DNA from: JAGIBJ01 sp032119595
GTDB taxonomy: Bacteria; Actinomycetota; Thermoleophilia; Solirubrobacterales; Solirubrobacteraceae
Assembly (NCBI GenBank): GCA_032119595.1
Contig: JAUMBQ010000006.1
Coordinates: forward strand, 1,426,001 to 1,490,000
Direction of reading: 5' to 3'
DNA: 64,000 nucleotides
This document shows, in pieces, positions 35,606 to 43,924 of this stretch; the stretch's first letter is position 1; every line of letters begins with the position of its first letter. The notes below the pieces were generated by a model, which worked only from the letters and a program-made list of their open reading frames with translations, ran no database searches and had not been told where the DNA came from. Made by a program: the position numbers and the translations under genes.

Positions 35606-37348
35606 CTAGTCGTTGAAGAAGCGGCCTTCTTTGACCTCGGGCACGATGCCGGTACGCACGACGAAGTCGCCGAAGTGCTCGCCGGGGGTGCGGTCCTTGG
35701 CGTAGGCGGCGAAGGCCTCGTCGAGGGCGGCAAGGATCTTCTCTTCGCCGACGTTCTCGAGGAGCATCTTGTTGAGGCGCTCGCCGTGGAAGCCGGCGCC
35801 GAGGTAGAGGTTGTACTTGCCGGGGGCGCGGCCGGTGAGGGCGATCTCGGCGATGTACGGGCGGGCGCAGCCGTTCGGGCAGCCCGTCATGCGGATCGTG
35901 ATCGGCTCCTCGGTGAGGCCGTGGGGCTCCAAGAGCCCCTCGATCTTCGTGATGAGCTCGGGGAGGTAGCGCTCGGCCTCGGCCATCGCCAGGTGGCACG
36001 TCGGCAAGGCAACGCAGGCCATCGAGTTCAGGCGCAGCGCGCTGCGGCCCTTCGTCGACGGATCCAGCCCGTACTCCGCCATGAGCGCCTCGATCTCAGG
36101 CCGGTCTGCCGGCTTGATGTCGGAGAGCGTGAGGCTCTGGTTCGGCGTCATCCGGAACGTGCACTTGCCGGTCTTGGCGATCTCGCGGAGGCCGTCCATG
36201 AGCGGGCGGCCTTCGTGGTTGATGATGCGGCCGTTCTCGATCCACAGCGTGCAGTGCTCGAGGCCGTCGTCGCCTGACACCCAGCCGAGAAGGTCGCCGT
36301 TCTCGGTGAACTCGTAGGGCTTGACCGGCCCAAGTTCGAAGCCGAGGCGGTCCTCAATGGCGAGCTTGATCCAGTCGACACCCTTGTCGTCGACCGTGTA
36401 CTTGAAGCGCGAGTGCGCGCGGACATCGCGGGCGCCGTAGTCGCGCTGCACGCCCATCACGGCATCGACCGTCGGCAGGAGCTGCTCGGCGTCGATGTAG
36501 CCGATCACGTCGCCAAGGCGCGGGTACGTCTCCGGGGCGCGGTCGGTGCGACCCATGCCGCCGCCGACGGTCACGTTGAAGCCCTTGAGCTTGCCCTCGC
36601 TCGCGACGGCGATGAAACCGAGGTCCTGCGAGTAGATGTCGATGTCGTTGCTCGGCGGGACCGCGAAGCCGATCTTGAACTTGCGCGGCATGTACTGCCG
36701 GCCGTAGAACGGCTCCTCGTGGTCGCCGCGCGGCTGCGCCGGCTTCTCGCCGAACCACACCTCTTCGTACGCGCTCGTGCGATGGATCGCGTGTTCGCTC
36801 GTGATCTTCGCGTGCTCGTAGACCTGCTTGTGCAGCAGCGAGAGGCTCGGGTTCACGCCGGACATCACCGTGCGGGCCACGTCGCCGCAGGCGGCCTTGG
36901 AGTCGATGCCAATGTCGCGCAGGCCTTCCATCACCAGGCGAAGGGTGTCCTTCTCCAGGTAGTGGTACTGGAAGGTCTGGCGGGTCGTGAGGCGCAGGGT
37001 GTCGTTGCCGTACTTGCGCGCGATGTCGTCGAGGCCGAGCCACTGGTCGGCGGTGCAGAAGCCGCCGGGGAGGCGGGCGCGCAGCATGAACGTGTAGAGC
37101 GGTTCCAGCTTCTGATGCCGGCGCTCATCGCGGATGTCGCGATCGTCCTGCATGTAGATCCCATGGAACTTCATGAGCTTGTTGTTGCCCTCGTCCACGG
37201 CGCCCGTGATCTCGTCGATCAGGTCGGTCGTGATCGAGCCGGCGAGGTAGTCGCTGCCGACCTTGAGGGCCTCTTCGGGAGCCAGCTTCTCGAGCGGCTG
37301 GGAGATGTCGCGACTGCGGTCGGTCGCGGGGAGGCTCTTGGTGGCCAT
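35606..37348 (-). CDS. cysI: Sulfite reductase hemoprotein (beta) subunit
   Basis: 580 residues, close to the usual CysI length. The 4Fe-4S/siroheme cysteines are C445, C451 (CVALPTC) and C490, C494 (TGCPNGCARP), the classical assimilatory sulfite reductase signature. It reduces sulfite to sulfide with electrons from CysJ. The start ATG shares one base with the cysJ stop (TGATG), so the two are translationally coupled in a cysJ-cysI operon. A frame open further upstream lies inside cysJ and is not used. Confidence 0.95.
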   Translation of the reverse strand: MATKSLPATDRSRDISQPLEKLAPEEALKVGSDYLAGSITTDLIDEITGAVDEGNNKLMKFHGIYMQDDRDIRDERRHQKLEPLYTFMLRARLPGGFCTADQWLGLDDIARKYGNDTLRLTTRQTFQYHYLEKDTLRLVMEGLRDIGIDSKAACGDVARTVMSGVNPSLSLLHKQVYEHAKITSEHAIHRTSAYEEVWFGEKPAQPRGDHEEPFYGRQYMPRKFKIGFAVPPSNDIDIYSQDLGFIAVASEGKLKGFNVTVGGGMGRTDRAPETYPRLGDVIGYIDAEQLLPTVDAVMGVQRDYGARDVRAHSRFKYTVDDKGVDWIKLAIEDRLGFELGPVKPYEFTENGDLLGWVSGDDGLEHCTLWIENGRIINHEGRPLMDGLREIAKTGKCTFRMTPNQSLTLSDIKPADRPEIEALMAEYGLDPSTKGRSALRLNSMACVALPTCHLAMAEAERYLPELITKIEGLLEPHGLTEEPITIRMTGCPNGCARPYIAEIALTGRAPGKYNLYLGAGFHGERLNKMLLENVGEEKILAALDEAFAAYAKDRTPGEHFGDFVVRTGIVPEVKEGRFFND

Positions 37349-39174
37349 CAGTACACGTCCAGTCGGTAACGGTTTTCGCGGCCCATCTGCGCGAGGTAGT
37401 GCTCGGCTTCGTCGTCGCCGATGCCGCCGTGCTCGGCGATGATCCCGACCAGTGCACGGTGCACGTCCGGGGCCATGTTCGTGGCGTCGCCACACACGTA
37501 CAGCGAAGCGCCGTCCTCGAGCCACTCGTAGACCTCGCGGCCACGCAGCTTGAGCTTGTCCTGCACGTACGTCTTGGGCGTGCGCAGATCGCGCGAGAAG
37601 GCCAGATCGAGCTTGCTCAGCGTGCCGTTGCTGAGCAGCTCCTGCCACTCCACTTGGTAGAGGAAGTCGCTGCGGAAGTTGCGCTCGCCGAAGAACAGCC
37701 ACGACTTGCCGGGGGCCTCGCGGGCCTCTCGCTCCTGCATGAAAGCGCGGTACGGCGCGACGCCGGTGCCGGCGCCGATCATGATGATCGACGCGTCATC
37801 GGCGGGCAGGTGGAAGTGGTCGTTGGCCTGTACGTAGACCGGGACGATCTCTTCGTCGCCGGTCAGGGTGGCGAGGTGGCCGGAGGCGACGCCGACGCGC
37901 TGCATGTCGTGCAGTTCGTAGCGCACGGTGCTCACGGTGAGGTGGACCTCGTCCGGCACGGCCAGCAGGCTCGACGCGATCGAATAGAGCCGCGGCTGCA
38001 GCGGGCGCAGGCCTGCGGCGAGCTGCTCGGCGGTGACGCCAGCCACCGGGTAGCGACGAATGATGTCGAGCACGTGATGCCCGTCGAGGTAGGCCGTGCG
38101 GGCCTTGGCCTGGTCGCTTGCGGTGAGCGCCTTCAAGTCGTCGGCGCCGGCCAGTTCGGCCCACTGCGTGAGGAAGCGAGGCGTCGCGGCCGTGATCTCG
38201 AGCGTGCTGGAAAGCGCGTCCCGCAGCGTCGTCTCGCCGGCCTTCAGCGTGACGGGTGCGTCGGCCGCCAGGCCGGTCTCCTCAAGGAGGAGGTCGACGA
38301 GCGCCGGCTCGTTCTGGGCGACGATGCCGAGCGCGTCGCCCGGCTCGTACGTGAGGCCGGAGCCCTCGAGCGACAGCTCGACGTGGCGAGTCTCTTTGCT
38401 CGACCCGCGACCGGTGATCGCGATGTTCTCCAAGACGGTCGCCTGGAACGGGTTGCGCTTGCTGAACGCGGAGGGTGCGGCGGGTGCCGGAGCGGCGCCG
38501 ATGCCAGCGGGCGCGGCGGCGGCAGCGGGCTGCGCCTCGGGCGTGAGTTGCTCGACGACGGCAGCGATCCACGCGTCTGCGTCGTCTTCGTAGTCCACGT
38601 CGCAGTCGACGCGGTCCGCCAGGCGCTCGGCGCCGAGCGCCTCGAAGCGCTCGTCGAGCTTGCGTCCCGCGGAGCAGTAGTGCTCGTACGTCGAGTCGCC
38701 GAGGGCGAGCACCGCGAACCGCACGCCAGGCAGCTTCGGCGCGCGCTTGCCCTCGATGAACTCGAAGAAGTCGAGCGCGGCCGGCGGCGGGTCGCCCTCG
38801 CCATGGGTGGCGGCGATGATCAGGACGTCCTGTTCGTCCTTGAGGTCGCGCGACTTGTACTTGGCCAGGTCGCTGACCTTCGTCGTGATGCCCTTCGCCT
38901 CGGCGGCGGCGGACAGCATCCCGGCAAGCTCTTTTGAGTTGCCGGTGTCGGTCGCGAAGAGGATCGTGGCCAGGCGGCCGACGGGGCCCGACGGCAGCGC
39001 CGCAGCGGCGGGCGCGCCGAGGCCGGGAACGTCCCCGCGCGTGGGCGGAGCAAGCTGGCTGCGGCCTGCGAGGTATCCGCTGACCCAGATCGCCTGTTCG
39101 CGATCGAGGGTGGCGGCAAGCAGGTCGACCTGTTCCCACTGCGAGGTCGTGAGGATCGACGCTTGAGTTTCCAC
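37348..39174 (-). CDS. cysJ: Sulfite reductase flavoprotein (alpha) subunit
   Basis: 608 residues from a GTG at 39174. This start was chosen because the typical CysJ N-terminal helix (SQWEQVDLLAATLDREQAIWVSGYLAGR) begins there. Next come a flavodoxin FMN domain (LFATDTGNSKELAG, THGEGDPP, LGDSTYEHYC), an Ala/Pro linker, an FAD-binding domain (RLYSIASS) and an NADPH-binding domain (MIGAGTGVAPYRAF, ending ENRYRLDVY). It passes electrons from NADPH to CysI. The first gene of the minus-strand operon, it is divergent from cysH across a shared regulatory region. Confidence 0.95.
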   Translation of the reverse strand: METQASILTTSQWEQVDLLAATLDREQAIWVSGYLAGRSQLAPPTRGDVPGLGAPAAAALPSGPVGRLATILFATDTGNSKELAGMLSAAAEAKGITTKVSDLAKYKSRDLKDEQDVLIIAATHGEGDPPPAALDFFEFIEGKRAPKLPGVRFAVLALGDSTYEHYCSAGRKLDERFEALGAERLADRVDCDVDYEDDADAWIAAVVEQLTPEAQPAAAAAPAGIGAAPAPAAPSAFSKRNPFQATVLENIAITGRGSSKETRHVELSLEGSGLTYEPGDALGIVAQNEPALVDLLLEETGLAADAPVTLKAGETTLRDALSSTLEITAATPRFLTQWAELAGADDLKALTASDQAKARTAYLDGHHVLDIIRRYPVAGVTAEQLAAGLRPLQPRLYSIASSLLAVPDEVHLTVSTVRYELHDMQRVGVASGHLATLTGDEEIVPVYVQANDHFHLPADDASIIMIGAGTGVAPYRAFMQEREAREAPGKSWLFFGERNFRSDFLYQVEWQELLSNGTLSKLDLAFSRDLRTPKTYVQDKLKLRGREVYEWLEDGASLYVCGDATNMAPDVHRALVGIIAEHGGIGDDEAEHYLAQMGRENRYRLDVY

Positions 39175-39309
39175 GTGGCTACTTGATCGGGTTGCAGGGG
39201 CGGCGGTCGTGCACTGACGATCGCGCAAAGCGAACACGCCGCGTGCGCCCGACTGGGGCGCGGCGCGGTCGCAAACGGCAGCCGGCACGAGGCTGACCGT
39301 CCACCGATC

Positions 39310-39348
39310 GTAGCAAACGGATTAAAGACCGCGGAGTTTTGCTACTTT
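39310..39348. promoter_or_regulatory. Inverted repeat and -10 box in the cysJ/cysH divergent region
   Basis: GTAGCAAA (39310-39317) and TTTGCTAC (39338-39345) form a perfect 8-bp inverted repeat. The second half overlaps TACTTT (39343-39348), a -10-like box 8 nt before the cysH ATG. It is a candidate operator for sulfur-responsive control of cysH and perhaps cysJI. Confidence 0.5.
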
Positions 39349-39356
39349 GAGTGAAC

Positions 39357-40028
39357 ATGGCTGAGCCGACCATCGACCTTCCGGACCTCGAGGCCGCCTC
39401 CGCGGCTGAGGTCGTCGCCTGGGCGACGCAGACTTTCGGGTCGACGATCGCGCTCGCGTGCTCCTTCCAAAAAGAGGAGTCGGTGCTCCTCGACTACCTC
39501 TTCGAGGCCGATCCGAATGGCCGGGCGTTCGCGCTCGACACCGACCTCCTCTTCCCCGAGACGTACGACCTCCTCGCGCAGGTCGAGGCGAAGTACTCCA
39601 CGACGATCGAGCGCTGGCGCGGGCCAACGCTCACCGAGCAGGCCGCCGAGCATGGCGAGGAGCTGTGGAAGCGCAACCCGTCGCAGTGCTGCGCGATCCG
39701 CAAGATCGGTCCGCTCAAGGAGGGCCTGTCTGGCCTCACCGCGTGGATCACGGGCATTCGCCGCGAGCAGTCGCCGGCACGTGCCAACGCCAAGAAGGTC
39801 GAGTGGGACGAGCAGTTCGGTCTCGTCAAGATCAACCCGCTCGCCGACTGGTCCGACAAGGACGTCTGGCGCGAGATCGCCGCTCGCTCGCTGCCGTACC
39901 ACCCGTTGCACGATCAGGGCTTCGCCTCGATCGGCTGTGTGCCGTGCACCAATCCTGGTGAGGGCCGCGAAGGCCGCTGGGCCGGCACCGCCAAAGTCGA
40001 GTGCGGCCTGCATCAGGAGGCTGCGTGA
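39357..40028 (+). CDS. cysH: Adenylyl-sulfate (APS) reductase
   Basis: 223 residues from the ATG at 39357. Paired cysteines C111-C112 (QCCAIRK) and C194/C197 (CVPC) are the 4Fe-4S ligands that mark APS reductases. C216 in VECGLH is the catalytic cysteine. It therefore likely reduces APS to sulfite directly, which fits the absence of an APS kinase domain next door. It is the first gene of cysH-TSUP-cysD-cysN, with 4-nt overlaps between the first three. The probable -10 box is close enough for a leaderless transcript. Confidence 0.93.
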   Translation: MAEPTIDLPDLEAASAAEVVAWATQTFGSTIALACSFQKEESVLLDYLFEADPNGRAFALDTDLLFPETYDLLAQVEAKYSTTIERWRGPTLTEQAAEHGEELWKRNPSQCCAIRKIGPLKEGLSGLTAWITGIRREQSPARANAKKVEWDEQFGLVKINPLADWSDKDVWREIAARSLPYHPLHDQGFASIGCVPCTNPGEGREGRWAGTAKVECGLHQEAA

Positions 40029-41032
40029 TCTTCGGGATTGACCCGATGTACATCGGGTTTGGTCTCGTTGTCGGCATCCTCGTGGGACTCACGGGGATCG
40101 GTGGCGGCTCGCTCATGACGCCGCTGTTGCTGCTCGCCGGCGGGATCCCGCCCACGGTCGCGATCGGCACCGACCTGGCGTACGGCGCGGTGACCAAGAC
40201 CGTCGGTGGCTGGCGCCACCTGCGGGCCGGAACCGTCGACCTCGGCATCTCGAAGTGGCTTGCGTTCGGCTCGGTGCCAGGCTCGCTCGTCGGCGTTTGG
40301 CTCAGTGAACGTCTGGCTGGGCATTACGGCGCGGACTTCGAACAGGTCTTGATGACCGCCGTCGCTGGCGCGTTGCTGCTCGTGGCTGGCGCGATCCTCT
40401 ACCGCGTCTACTTCCTTCCTCATCTCACGAAGACCGAGCGTCACGAGGTGCACCTCGATGGCGGCACCAAGTTTGCCGCGGTCAGCTTCGGCCTCGTGAT
40501 GGGCGCGATCCTCGGCATCACTTCGGTCGGCTCCGGCGCCCTGATCGGTCTCGCGCTGATCCTCTTTTTCCGGCTCACGCCGCACCGCGTCGTGGGCACC
40601 GATGTGTTTCACGCCGCGATCCTGCTCTGGACGGCCGCGCTTGCGCATGGCGCGGCCGGCAACGTCGACTTCGTCCTGATGGGCACGCTGCTGATCGGCT
40701 CGGTTCCCGGCGTCGTGATCGGCACCGCGCTGCTGCCCAAGGTCCACGCCGACGCGCTGCGTCCCGCGCTGGCTTGCGTGCTGCTCGCCGCAGCGCTCGG
40801 AGTGGCCACCAAGGCCGACATCAATGTGCCTCCGGTCCTGATCGTGGTGCTGCCGCTGCTGGCGGGCCTCGTGGCCTGGTTGTTCCATCGCTCTCGTTCC
40901 AAGGCCGAAGCGGAGGTCGAGGCTCAGGCTCAGGCCGCCGCTAACGACGAAGCACAGCTCGTCCGGTCCGCCGTCGCGGTCCAGGCCGCCGCCACGCCCA
41001 CCCCTTCCCGACCCGTCCGAGGAGCCGTATGA
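40025..41032 (+). CDS. TSUP-family sulfate/sulfite permease (TauE/SafE-like)
   Basis: 335 residues. The GTG at 40025 is chosen because AGGAGG (40015-40020) lies 4 nt upstream, and the GTGA overlap couples it to cysH. There are eight or so hydrophobic segments. The first carries GLTGIGGGSLMTPLLLL, the glycine-rich half repeat typical of TSUP proteins, and the second half repeat GITSVGSGALIGLAL is near residue 165. The C-terminal ~50 residues are Ala/Gln-rich and cytoplasmic-looking. Its position between cysH and cysD suggests sulfate uptake or sulfite export. Confidence 0.88.
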   Translation: MIFGIDPMYIGFGLVVGILVGLTGIGGGSLMTPLLLLAGGIPPTVAIGTDLAYGAVTKTVGGWRHLRAGTVDLGISKWLAFGSVPGSLVGVWLSERLAGHYGADFEQVLMTAVAGALLLVAGAILYRVYFLPHLTKTERHEVHLDGGTKFAAVSFGLVMGAILGITSVGSGALIGLALILFFRLTPHRVVGTDVFHAAILLWTAALAHGAAGNVDFVLMGTLLIGSVPGVVIGTALLPKVHADALRPALACVLLAAALGVATKADINVPPVLIVVLPLLAGLVAWLFHRSRSKAEAEVEAQAQAAANDEAQLVRSAVAVQAAATPTPSRPVRGAV

Positions 41033-41961
41033 GCGCCCCCCACAGCTCGCTTTCGGCGCCGACGCTCACCAAGCTCGAGGCGCTCGAGGCCGAAGCGATC
41101 CACATCTTCCGCGAGGTGGCGTCCGAGCTGGAGAACCCGGTGCTCCTGTTCTCCGGCGGCAAGGACTCGATCGTCCTGCTGCGGCTCGCCGAGAAGGCGT
41201 TCCGCCCAGGCAAGTTCCCGTTCCCGCTGCTGCACGTCGACACCGAGCACAACTTCCCCGAGGTCATCGAGTACCGCGATCGCCGCGCGCAGGAGCTTGG
41301 CGAGCGCCTGATCGTCGCCTCGGTGCAGGACACGATCGACGCCGGCCGCGTCGCCGACACGACCGGTCCGCGCAGCTCCCGCAACCGCTTGCAGACCACC
41401 ACGCTGCTGGATGCGATCGAGGAGCACGGCTTCGACGCCTGCTTCGGTGGCGCCCGCCGCGACGAGGAGCGTGCCCGCGCGAAGGAGCGCATCTTTTCCT
41501 TCCGCGACGACTTCGGCGGCTGGGATCCCAAGAACCAGCGCCCGGAGCTGTGGAATCTCTATAACGGCCGGGTGCGCAAGGGCGAGAACGTGCGCGTGTT
41601 CCCGATCTCGAACTGGACCGAACTCGACGTGTGGCAGTACATCGCCAGCGAAGACCTCGAGCTGCCGTCGATCTACTTCGCGCATGACCGCGAGGTCTTC
41701 AAGCGCGACGGGATGCTCTACGCCGTGGACCCACTCGTCGAGCGCGACGAACGCGACTCCGAGCCGTTCACGACGAAGGTCCGATACCGCACCGTCGGCG
41801 ACCTCACCATCACGGGCGCCGTCGAGTCCGATGCCGAGTCGCTCGACGATGTCGTCGCTGAGATCGCGGCCACCGATGTGACCGAGCGTGGGGAGACCCG
41901 CGCCGACGATCGCGCGAGCGAAGCGTCGATGGAAGACCGCAAAACAGAGGGCTACTTCTAG
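41029..41961 (+). CDS. cysD: Sulfate adenylyltransferase subunit 2
   Basis: 310 residues, the normal CysD length. The PP-loop SGGKDS (42-47), HVDTEHNFPE, GGARRDEERARAKERIFSFRD and WTELDVWQYI are conserved family segments. With CysN it makes APS from sulfate and ATP. The ATG overlaps the TSUP stop by 4 nt (ATGA), and cysN starts 2 nt after the stop. Confidence 0.96.
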   Translation: MSAPHSSLSAPTLTKLEALEAEAIHIFREVASELENPVLLFSGGKDSIVLLRLAEKAFRPGKFPFPLLHVDTEHNFPEVIEYRDRRAQELGERLIVASVQDTIDAGRVADTTGPRSSRNRLQTTTLLDAIEEHGFDACFGGARRDEERARAKERIFSFRDDFGGWDPKNQRPELWNLYNGRVRKGENVRVFPISNWTELDVWQYIASEDLELPSIYFAHDREVFKRDGMLYAVDPLVERDERDSEPFTTKVRYRTVGDLTITGAVESDAESLDDVVAEIAATDVTERGETRADDRASEASMEDRKTEGYF

Positions 41962-41963
41962 AG

Positions 41964-43292
41964 ATGGCTGCTGCAGCACACCTCGTCGGCGAGCTCGCCG
42001 ACGCCCGTCACGCCGAACTCGACCGGATCGGCCACGCCGATCTGGTTCGCGTCGCGACCGCCGGCTCCGTCGACGATGGCAAGTCGACCCTCATCGGCCG
42101 CCTGCTCTACGACTCCAAGCAGGTCCTCTCTGACCAGCTCGCGCAGGTCGAGGCCGCGTCTGTGCGCCGTCATGGCGAAGGCGTCCTGGACCTCTCACTC
42201 CTGACCGACGGCCTGCGCGCCGAGCGCGAGCAGGGCATCACGATCGATGTCGCGTACCGGTACTTCACCACCGGTCGCCGCACGTTCGTCCTGGCCGACA
42301 CGCCCGGGCACGTGCAGTACACGCGCAACATGGTCACCGGGGCGTCGACCGCCGACGTCGCGATCGTGCTTGTGGACGCCCGCCAGGGCGTCGTCGAGCA
42401 GACGCGCCGCCACCTCTTCATCGCGGCCCTGCTCGGCATCCGCCACATCGTCGTCGCGCTCAACAAGATGGACCTCGTCGACTGGAGCCAGTCGCGCTTC
42501 GAGGAACTCTCCGGCGAGCTGCAGTCGCTCGCGGCGACGCTCGGCGAAGACGACGTGCGGATCATCCCGATCAGCGCACTGCACGGCGACAACGTCACCA
42601 CGCTCTCTGAGGCCGCGCCTTGGTACACCGGCCCGCCGCTCCTCGAGACGCTTGAGACCGTCGCCATCGAGGGCGATCAGAACCGCACCGATCTGCGCTT
42701 CCCCGTGCAGTGGGTCGTGCGTCCCGGCGCCGCCACGAGCCAGGAACTCCATGACTACCGCGGGTACGCCGGCCAGCTCGCGTCCGGTGTCCTCACGCCC
42801 GGCCAGGAGATCACGGTGCTGCCCAGCGGCATCACGACCAAGGTCGCGTCGATCGAATTGCTCGGCAAGACGCTCGATCACGCCGTCCCCGGCCAGTCCG
42901 TCACGGTGCTCCTCGAAGACGACGTCGACGTCAGCCGTGGCGACGTGCTTGTCGCCACAGCGAACGCGCCCGAGGCCGTCCGCGAGATCGACGCTGACGT
43001 GTGCTGGATGAGCGAGCGCCCGCTGGTGCCAGGTGCACGCCTGCTCCTCAAGACCACGACCCAGACGACCGCCGTCAAGTTCGACCGGTTCCTGGACCAG
43101 CTCGACCTCGAAACCCTCGAGCGCAACGAGCACCCGCCCGAGCAGCTCAATCTCAACGGCATCGGCGGCGTGCGCCTGCGCAGCAAACGCCCGCTCGTCG
43201 TCGACCCCTACGCCAAGAACCGTGCGACCGGCTCGTTCATTCTCATCGACGAAGGCACGAACGACACCGTCGCGGCCGGCATGGTCCGGTAG
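41964..43292 (+). CDS. cysN: Sulfate adenylyltransferase subunit 1 (GTPase)
   Basis: 442 residues. GTPase motifs: GSVDDGKST (34-42), the switch region with EREQGITIDVAYRYF, DTPGH (112-116), NKMD (167-170). EF-Tu-like domains II and III follow. Its length stops at the end of CysN, with no fused CysC APS kinase, which agrees with an APS-type CysH. It is the last gene of the operon; GTP hydrolysis drives APS formation by CysD. Confidence 0.96.
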   Translation: MAAAAHLVGELADARHAELDRIGHADLVRVATAGSVDDGKSTLIGRLLYDSKQVLSDQLAQVEAASVRRHGEGVLDLSLLTDGLRAEREQGITIDVAYRYFTTGRRTFVLADTPGHVQYTRNMVTGASTADVAIVLVDARQGVVEQTRRHLFIAALLGIRHIVVALNKMDLVDWSQSRFEELSGELQSLAATLGEDDVRIIPISALHGDNVTTLSEAAPWYTGPPLLETLETVAIEGDQNRTDLRFPVQWVVRPGAATSQELHDYRGYAGQLASGVLTPGQEITVLPSGITTKVASIELLGKTLDHAVPGQSVTVLLEDDVDVSRGDVLVATANAPEAVREIDADVCWMSERPLVPGARLLLKTTTQTTAVKFDRFLDQLDLETLERNEHPPEQLNLNGIGGVRLRSKRPLVVDPYAKNRATGSFILIDEGTNDTVAAGMVR

Positions 43293-43586
43293 CACCGCGC
43301 GCGGCTGGCCCGCCGCGGTTCGCCATCCGTGACGTTCGCGGCGGTGCCAGTGCGCTGGGCCGAGGCTTGCCGGCTCCGGACGGCGGGAGGTGCCGGAGCC
43401 GACAGGGCCAGGGGGGAGTGGTTCTTGGGGGAGAACCGCCTCGGAATCTAGGGCGAGGTTGGTGGCCGTTCATCGGCCGTTCGACCCATTTGCCCGGCCC
43501 ATTCGTCCCTGGTGGGGGGACAAAACTTTCCGCTGTTGGCGCGTCGCCGTGCGCTACGTGACTGCGGCAGGGCGAGGGGACCCGCC
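43293..43586. other. Non-coding stretch after cysN with two stem-loops
   Basis: CGGCTCCGG (43371-43379) pairs with CCGGAGCCG (43393-43401). GGTTCT (43420-43425) pairs with AGAACC (43432-43437). Neither has a T-run. They could end the cysN transcript or form the leader of the small genes that follow. No known riboswitch consensus was recognised. Confidence 0.4.
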
Positions 43587-43658
43587 ATGATTACGGGCGT
43601 CGCTTTCGAGCGGCGCCCCCGCACGCCTCTGAACCTTCCGAGAGCATCATGCAGCTGA
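43587..43658 (+). CDS. Possible 23-residue leader peptide
   Basis: A short frame starts with ATG 43587 behind a strong GAGGGGA ribosome-binding site and ends in ..LPRASCS. Its stop overlaps the start region of the 59-residue gene by about 10 nt. It might couple translation of that gene or sense cysteine or serine supply. The evidence is only the ribosome-binding site and the position. Confidence 0.25.
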   Translation: MITGVAFERRPRTPLNLPRASCS

Positions 43659-43828
43659 CTGTGGCCGATCCGGCCGTCGACACCATCGACCTCGTCCTCG
43701 CGGCGTGGAGCGACGCGCTTCCCGCTGCGGCGCAGGCGACGGAGGCTGAGCAGCTCGACGAGTTCGTCGCCCAGCTCACGCTGCGCCTGGACGACACGCA
43801 GATCCCGCTCTGGGACGAGCGCGCCTAA
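43649..43828 (+). CDS. Small acidic protein, 59 residues
   Basis: MQLTVADPAVDTIDLV.. to ..IPLWDERA. It is acidic, Leu/Ala-rich and mostly helical, with no cysteine, signal or membrane segment. Third positions are strongly G/C, which supports coding. It lies alone between cysN and a convergent GGDEF gene and ends before a perfect palindromic terminator. I do not recognise a family. Confidence 0.5.
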   Translation: MQLTVADPAVDTIDLVLAAWSDALPAAAQATEAEQLDEFVAQLTLRLDDTQIPLWDERA

Positions 43829-43876
43829 CGACTCGGCCGGGCCTGCGACCAAGCACAGGCCCTGGATGTTGAGCGG

Positions 43877-43900
43877 TGCCGGGCAGCGCTGCCCGGCACG
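43877..43900. terminator. Perfect 24-bp palindrome between convergent genes
   Basis: GTGCCGGGCAGC is followed directly by its reverse complement. It sits between the 59-residue gene and the convergent GGDEF gene and could stop both transcripts. Confidence 0.55.
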
Positions 43901-43924
43901 GCGGTTAACCGTCGCGGCGGGGCA

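Noticed and set aside
41964..43292. A CysN-CysC fusion
   Set aside because: The protein ends at 442 residues with no APS kinase P-loop after the GTPase domains.
43293..43586. A known riboswitch after cysN (SAM, cobalamin, c-di-GMP)
   Set aside because: Only simple stem-loops are seen; no family consensus could be matched by eye.
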